Origin: Solimonas sp041659605
GTDB taxonomy: Bacteria > Pseudomonadota > Gammaproteobacteria > Nevskiales > Nevskiaceae
NCBI GenBank assembly: GCA_041659605.1
Contig: JBAZXW010000002.1
Location: 62,001-126,000 of the forward strand
Reading direction: 5' to 3'
Length of the DNA: 64,000 bases
Under the pieces are notes generated by a model. The model was given only the letters and a program-made list of their open reading frames with translations, was not told the DNA's origin and ran no database searches. Every line of letters starts with the position of its first letter. Position 1 is the first letter of the stretch. Of the stretch, positions 60,046 to 64,000 are shown piece after piece. Both the position numbers and the translations under genes were made by a program.

Positions 60046-60083
60046 TTGGGGCGCCCCGCCCCGAAAGACTGCGGGCGCCCCAA
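60046..60083 (-). terminator. Hairpin between pmoC and pmoA
   Basis: TTGGGGCGCCC and GGGCGCCCCAA are perfect 11-bp arms around 16 bp. It sits 27 bp downstream of the pmoC stop codon in transcription direction. No T-run follows, so it is more likely an attenuating or mRNA-stabilising hairpin than a full terminator; it could give higher pmoC than pmoA levels. Confidence 0.6.
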
Positions 60084-60109
60084 TGGGGGGAGAAAGGCGA
60101 TCGGACCCT

Positions 60110-60883
60110 TTAGCCGGCCGCGGATGCGACGGACTTGTCGCCGACCGTGCGCGTCAGCTCGACGATGCGCGACATCATCTGCACGATCAGCCCGCCGGCG
60201 GCGAACGCCGACCAGCCGAGCAGGACGAAGCCCCAGTGGATCGGCGCGGCGAACAGTTCCTCGGCATAGAAGAACGTGTGGCCCCACTCGTTCAACCCGA
60301 GGTTGGGCATGATCATCACCGGGCCGGCGGCGAGCAGCGCGAACGGCAGCGAGACGCGGTTGGCGAACTGTGGCAGGCGCGTGTGCGCGTAGGTAAAGGC
60401 CGTCAGCGCGCTGATGATGAAGCACGGAATGCCGAAGTAGAACAGGCCGATGTGCGTCGGCGTGAAGTCGGTGTCGCGGACGGTCACCTGGTGCCAGGCA
60501 GCATCCGATTCGGTGTAGACCGACGCGACCATGTAGACGATCGCGCCGAACACCAGCAGCGTGCTCAGCAGGACGAAGTAGCGACGCAATTCTTCGCGCG
60601 GCTGGATGTTCGCCACATTGCGATCGCGGGTGAACCACAGCCGGCCGATGATCACGGCACCGATCAGGGTCAGGATCGGCAACTGCGCGTACAGCAAGTT
60701 CATCCAGTAGGTCTGGAACTCCGGCGCAAAGTAATCGAGCCCGACCGTGAACGCCGTCGTGTGCTGATAGATCCGGTACACGGTGAACACCGCGGCGATT
60801 CCCAGCAGGATCATCGTCATGCCCAGCCACGGCGCCGTCGGCGTCGCCGCCGTTGATTGCACGCTCTTGCTTGCGTTTCTCAT
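60110..60883 (-). CDS. pmoC: Particulate methane/ammonia monooxygenase-type subunit C
   Basis: 257 residues from ATG 60883, with AGGAGAG 5 bp upstream. All ligands of the two PmoC copper sites are present: Asp127, His131 and His144 (SDAAWHQVTVRDTDFTPTH) match CuC Asp156, His160, His173 in relative spacing; Asn198, His202 and His216 (NEWGHTFFYAEELFAAPIH) match CuD Asn227, His231, His245. TM helices surround these. First gene of the operon, consistent with the usual C-A-B order. The intact CuC/CuD sites imply a catalytically active enzyme. Confidence 0.95.
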   Translation of the reverse strand: MRNASKSVQSTAATPTAPWLGMTMILLGIAAVFTVYRIYQHTTAFTVGLDYFAPEFQTYWMNLLYAQLPILTLIGAVIIGRLWFTRDRNVANIQPREELRRYFVLLSTLLVFGAIVYMVASVYTESDAAWHQVTVRDTDFTPTHIGLFYFGIPCFIISALTAFTYAHTRLPQFANRVSLPFALLAAGPVMIMPNLGLNEWGHTFFYAEELFAAPIHWGFVLLGWSAFAAGGLIVQMMSRIVELTRTVGDKSVASAAG

Positions 60884-60964
60884 CTCTCGTCTCTCCTGTT
60901 CCGGCGCCTCGGCCGGGTGAACACGCACCGGATCCATGTGCCCCGTGACACACGGAATGGATCA

Positions 60965-60993
60965 TTGCACGGAAGATTGGCTATGTCTATAGT
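60965..60993 (+). promoter_or_regulatory. Sigma-70 promoter of the FadL-type gene, overlapping the pmo control region
   Basis: TTGCAC (60965-60970), 17 bp, TATAGT (60988-60993) on the plus strand, about 100 bp before the porin ATG. The complementary strand carries TATAGA (60991-60986), a possible -10 for pmoC, so the two divergent promoters may overlap back to back and compete; the minus-strand -35 (AAAGTA) is weak, as for an activator-dependent promoter. Confidence 0.5.
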
Positions 60994-61094
60994 GTGACGC
61001 GGTGCTACGTACTTTATCGATTCAACGGTCGCCGCACCGACACCCAACTCCCGATTGACCGGGCTCCGCCGAAGGCGAAGGCCGCACTCCTCCC

Positions 61095-62483
61095 ATGCAC
61101 GCGACATCACCTGCCCTCCTGCTCAAACGCCTGCTGCCCCTCGCATTGCTGGCCGCCGGCCCTGCGTCCGCCGCGGTCGTCTTCAATTTCGAGGGCAACG
61201 GCCCGGTCGCGCGTGCGATGGGCGGCACCGGGGTCGCCTACGACAACGGCGCCGCGGGGCTGATGTACAACCCGGCGACGCTGGGCCTGGCGGCTGCGGG
61301 CGGGGAACTGCATCTGGGCCTGGACTGGATCAGCGCCGACATCGAGGTGCGCAATCGCTCGACCGGCGAGAGAGCCCTGTCGACCGACAACGGCAAGAAC
61401 CGCGGGCCGTACTTCGCGCCGCAACTGGGGCTTGTGCGCCGGGACGGCCGTCTCAGCTTCGGCCTGGGCCTGTTCGCCGGCTCCGGCGGCGGCGACGAGC
61501 TCGGCAACCGCAGCTTCCTGTCGCGCACGGAGACCTTTGGCATCGACACCGGCCTCGACAACTCCGCGCGCCTGTTCGGCCTGCGCCTGCCGCTGGGGCT
61601 GTCCTGGCGCGTCGACGAGCGCCTGACGCTCGGCGGCTCGATCGACGCGGTGCATACGGCGCTGAACTTCAACGCGCTGTTCGACCTCAGCCAGATCGGC
61701 GCGCTGGCGGCCGACGGCCGCGTCTCCGGCACGCTGCTGCCGACGCTGCTTCTGGTCCCGGGCCTCGCCGGGGCACATGTCAGTTTCACGCAGCGCACGG
61801 TCGCCGGCGGCGGCGCCGAAGCCTGGGGCGTCGGCGGCCGGGTCGGACTGACCTACGCCCTCTCGGCGGACACGCGCCTGGGGCTCGCCTACAACTTCCG
61901 CACCGCCAACGCCGACCTGGACGGTCGTGGCGCGATCACCGCGATCAGCGCGATCGTCGGGCAGATTCCGCTGCAAGGCGACGTCCGCGTGCGCGACTTC
62001 GAATATCCCGCGCAGCTGTCGCTGGGACTTCATCAGCGTCTCGGCAGTCAGTGGAGCGTCGCGGCGGACTACCAGCGCGTGTACTGGAAGGCGGCGGTGA
62101 GGAATCTCGACCTGCACTTTGCCGAGGCCGGCAGCGGCAACACCGTCGACATCAGCCTGCCGCAGAACTATCGCGACATCGGCATCTACGCGGTGGGCCT
62201 GTCCTATGCGCCCGGCGGGCGTTACACGCTGCGTGTCGGCGCGCAACACGCGGATCGCGCGCTGCCGCGCGACACGATGCTCGCCGTGATCCCGGCGATC
62301 GTCCGCAGCCACGTCGCGGCCGGTCTGTCGTGGCGCCTCGACGACCGTAACCGCATCGACTTCGCCTTCTCGCACGGACTGCGCAGCACACTCGGCAATG
62401 ACAGCCCGCCGAACACGGCGCGACCGATCGAAGCCAGCCACTCGCAAGCCAACGCGGTGCTCAGCTACGTCCGTCGCCTCTGA
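61095..62483 (+). CDS. FadL/TodX family outer-membrane hydrocarbon transporter
   Basis: 462 residues. Signal peptide LLKRLLPLALLAAGPASA ending at about residue 26, then FNFEGNGPVARAMGGTGVAYDNGAAGLMYNPATLG, the FadL hatch/N-terminal signature (mature chain with NPA). The remainder is a beta-barrel with LGLAYNFRTANADLDGRG, YPAQLSLGLHQRLGSQWSVAADYQRVYWK and terminal ANAVLSYVRRL. It lets hydrophobic substrates cross the outer membrane. Divergent from the pmoCAB operon with an overlapping control region, which supports a hydrocarbon substrate for that monooxygenase. Confidence 0.9.
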   Translation: MHATSPALLLKRLLPLALLAAGPASAAVVFNFEGNGPVARAMGGTGVAYDNGAAGLMYNPATLGLAAAGGELHLGLDWISADIEVRNRSTGERALSTDNGKNRGPYFAPQLGLVRRDGRLSFGLGLFAGSGGGDELGNRSFLSRTETFGIDTGLDNSARLFGLRLPLGLSWRVDERLTLGGSIDAVHTALNFNALFDLSQIGALAADGRVSGTLLPTLLLVPGLAGAHVSFTQRTVAGGGAEAWGVGGRVGLTYALSADTRLGLAYNFRTANADLDGRGAITAISAIVGQIPLQGDVRVRDFEYPAQLSLGLHQRLGSQWSVAADYQRVYWKAAVRNLDLHFAEAGSGNTVDISLPQNYRDIGIYAVGLSYAPGGRYTLRVGAQHADRALPRDTMLAVIPAIVRSHVAAGLSWRLDDRNRIDFAFSHGLRSTLGNDSPPNTARPIEASHSQANAVLSYVRRL

Positions 62484-62484
62484 A

Positions 62485-63321
62485 TCAGTCGCGCCGCGCC
62501 GACGCGGCCAGAGACACGAGTGCGGTGGTCGCTTGCGGCGGCCAGCGCAGGTGCCCGCCGCCGTGCTCGCAGTACTCTAGGCTGCCGCGGCAACCGGCGT
62601 AGCGGATGCAACCGCCAGCCTCCATCGGCTGTGCCGCGGAACAGCCCAAGCAATGCGCCCAGCCCGCCGTTGCCGAGGCGCCGTAGCCGGGAAAGTGCCC
62701 ATCGTCGGCCCCATGCCAGAGACGCACGTCGAGCGCCAACGGACAGTCGTGGGCGCGGATGTCGGTGGCCAGAATGCCGGCGGCACTGGCAGCGATCGCC
62801 GCGGGTCGGTCGCCGTCCTGCGCACCTGACAAGGCAACGACCTGCGCGATGGTGCCGCCATCCGAGTGGCCGGCCAGGGTGATGCGCGCGGGATGGACGC
62901 ACCATTGGCGCGCGACACGCTGCGGCACGCGCGCGAACGCATCGATTGCGGCGAGGCTCAACGGCATGCTGTCGACATAGGCCACCAGCAGACCGGCCGC
63001 CGTCGCAGCGCGCGTCAGTCCCAGGTGACGCTCGCTCAGCGCCGCGGTGAAGCCCGCCGGACTGAACACGACGAGCAGCGGATGCCGATAGCCGGGGTCA
63101 TAGTTCGCCGGCGCGCGCACCCGGTAGCGGGGGACGACGTCATCCGGTTCTGGCTTGCCCGGCAGCGGCGCGCAGGTCGCCGGTGGGTGCGCCGGATAGT
63201 CGAATACCGCCTGATTGAGGGCGGCGCCGAAATGCAGGTGACGCGCGACCAGCGCCGCAAGAACTGCGACGAAGACGGCAGTGAAGCCTGCCCAGACGGC
63301 GGCATCGCGCGAGATCCGCAT
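62485..63321 (-). CDS. PHB-depolymerase-like secreted esterase
   Basis: 278 residues. One N-terminal hydrophobic segment (FTAVFVAVLAALVA) anchors or exports it. Catalytic Ser in GHSDGGTIAQVVAL, Asp in LWHGADDGHFP and His in HGGGHLRWP form the triad of LpqC/PHB-depolymerase-like alpha/beta hydrolases. Several Cys (CLGCSAAQP, CIRYAGCRGSLEYCEHGG) suit periplasmic disulfides. Tail-to-tail with the FadL-type gene (1-bp gap). Feruloyl or polyester substrates are possible; not determined. Confidence 0.83.
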   Translation of the reverse strand: MRISRDAAVWAGFTAVFVAVLAALVARHLHFGAALNQAVFDYPAHPPATCAPLPGKPEPDDVVPRYRVRAPANYDPGYRHPLLVVFSPAGFTAALSERHLGLTRAATAAGLLVAYVDSMPLSLAAIDAFARVPQRVARQWCVHPARITLAGHSDGGTIAQVVALSGAQDGDRPAAIAASAAGILATDIRAHDCPLALDVRLWHGADDGHFPGYGASATAGWAHCLGCSAAQPMEAGGCIRYAGCRGSLEYCEHGGGHLRWPPQATTALVSLAASARRD

Positions 63322-63346
63322 CAGCGGAAGCGCCCCTCGGCGCCGC

Positions 63347-64000
63347 TCAGCCGCGTCGGGATCGCGGCTTCCGGCTCGCAGACGAGGGCTTTGTTGCCTT
63401 CTTTGCGCTCACCGCCGGTTTGCGCGCCGACTTGCCTGTCGCCGGCGCCGCGGCCGCCTTGTTGCGCTCGATGTAGTCGCTGATGAACTGGTTGATGGCG
63501 CGCTCGTGCATCAGGACAAACATTTTGCTCAGCGACGGAACTGCCTGCTGGATGACACGCTCCAGCTGGTCGGCATCGAGGTGCTTGAGCCGGTCCTGGA
63601 AGATCTCGAGTTCATGATCGAGCATCAGGCGGACGGCGTCGAGGACAAAGCCGATGTCGCGCGGGGTGAAGCCGCGCTTCAGCTCCAGGCCGGAATTCCG
63701 GATCGTCACCCACAGCTTGGCGATCTCCACATCGGTCACCGTGGCCACGCCCTGTGCGGCGACGCCGAGCTTGAGCAACTCCCGGCGCTCGTCGCGACTC
63801 AGGCCCAGCTCGTCGGCAATGCGCGCCGGATCCTGCGCCAGCACCGTGCCGCCCTTCTCCAGCGCCATCTTCTGACGGATGCGCTGCAGCGACTCCAGCT
63901 GCGCCTCGGTGAACTCGCCATCGCCGCGGCCGCTGAGGACGATCTTGATCGCCTTCAGTGACAGAAAATGCTCCTGCTGCAGCAGCTTGATCTGCTGCAG
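63347..64000 (-). CDS. MerR family regulator, 5' end beyond window
   Basis: The frame is open from the window end (218 codons to the stop; N-terminus missing). The first visible residues, LQQIKLLQQEHFLSLKAIKI then VLSGRGDGEFTEAQLESLQR, match the end of a MerR DNA-binding domain. A helical effector domain follows (DIGFVLDAVRLMLDHELEIFQDRL, KMFVLMHERAINQFISDYIERN). The last 35 residues are Lys/Ala/Arg/Pro-rich (APATGKSARKPAVSAKKATKPSS), a histone-like tail unusual for the family. Target genes unknown; the adjacent esterase is on the same strand 26 bp downstream. Confidence 0.75.
   Translation of the reverse strand: MQQIKLLQQEHFLSLKAIKIVLSGRGDGEFTEAQLESLQRIRQKMALEKGGTVLAQDPARIADELGLSRDERRELLKLGVAAQGVATVTDVEIAKLWVTIRNSGLELKRGFTPRDIGFVLDAVRLMLDHELEIFQDRLKHLDADQLERVIQQAVPSLSKMFVLMHERAINQFISDYIERNKAAAAPATGKSARKPAVSAKKATKPSSASRKPRSRRG

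Noticed and set aside
57992..60883. Ammonia monooxygenase (amoCAB) as identity of the copper enzyme
   Set aside because: No hydroxylamine dehydrogenase or other nitrification genes; adjacent FadL-type porin and CopC/CopD favour a hydrocarbon substrate. Not fully excluded without phylogeny.

Overview
The window is high-GC, gene-dense chromosomal DNA of a catabolically versatile gammaproteobacterium. DUF1302/DUF1329 proteins with MMPL-type RND pumps, a wax-ester synthase, a PmoCAB-type monooxygenase and many short palindromic repeats suggest a Nevskiales/Solimonadaceae-like hydrocarbon or steroid degrader. That assignment is inference: there is no rRNA or tRNA here to fix it. Almost everything visible concerns uptake and oxidation of hydrophobic compounds.

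Layout. 1-3223 (minus): SDR, alpha/beta hydrolase and a DUF3604 lipoprotein cut by the window edge. 3425-7130 (plus): a complete lower meta-cleavage pathway (C-C hydrolase, 2-hydroxypentadienoate hydratase, acylating acetaldehyde dehydrogenase, 4-hydroxy-2-oxovalerate aldolase). 7176-9113: two small paralogous membrane peptides, a PA2169-type four-helix protein and a solute-binding lipoprotein. 9202-11084: DUF1329 plus a SnoaL-like protein. 11311-14119: membrane sensor kinase plus a double-receiver response regulator. 14226-18555: DUF1214 protein, sulfotransferase, SDR and a flavin reductase fused to a MarR-like domain. 18633-24261: two DUF1302 outer-membrane proteins and a divergent WS/DGAT acyltransferase. 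24266-29839 (minus): DUF3617 protein, serine hydrolase, [2Fe-2S] ferredoxin, ferredoxin reductase, lipase, PTPS/QueD-family protein, SDR. 29983-36092: adenylate cyclase, PrpE-type ligase, HSL-type esterase, DUF72, Fic. 36158-43125 (minus): an Atu/Liu-like acyl-CoA carboxylase operon with AtuA, enoyl-CoA hydratase and a TetR regulator. 43218-51638 (minus): a styrene-oxide-isomerase-like membrane protein, then the YCF48 / DUF1302 / DUF1329 / RND export module. 51996-54520: GMC oxidoreductase coupled to an epoxide-hydrolase-like protein. 54536-60883 (minus): a copper membrane monooxygenase operon (pmoC-pmoA-pmoB plus four copper/redox accessory genes), divergent from a FadL-type porin (61095-62483). 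62485-64000: PHB-depolymerase-like esterase and a MerR-type regulator cut by the window end.

The most interesting locus is the copper monooxygenase operon. All six PmoC copper ligands and the PmoB CuB triad are present. Three successive exported proteins (PmoB, an unrecognised protein, CopC) would each mature to an N-terminal histidine. The distal gene is an unusual CopD-cytochrome c-thioredoxin-like fusion. With the facing FadL porin this points to a hydrocarbon substrate rather than ammonia. A second notable signal is a promoter arrangement (TTCGGGTGA-N20-CCTAGG-like) that recurs at identical spacing in front of both DUF1302 genes and the carboxylase operon, suggesting shared control of transport and catabolism.

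Three families of dispersed palindromic repeats punctuate the window. Several copies are read through by genes: one pair lies in frame inside AtuA, one copy forms the tail of the TetR regulator, and one supplies the stop of the DUF1214 gene.
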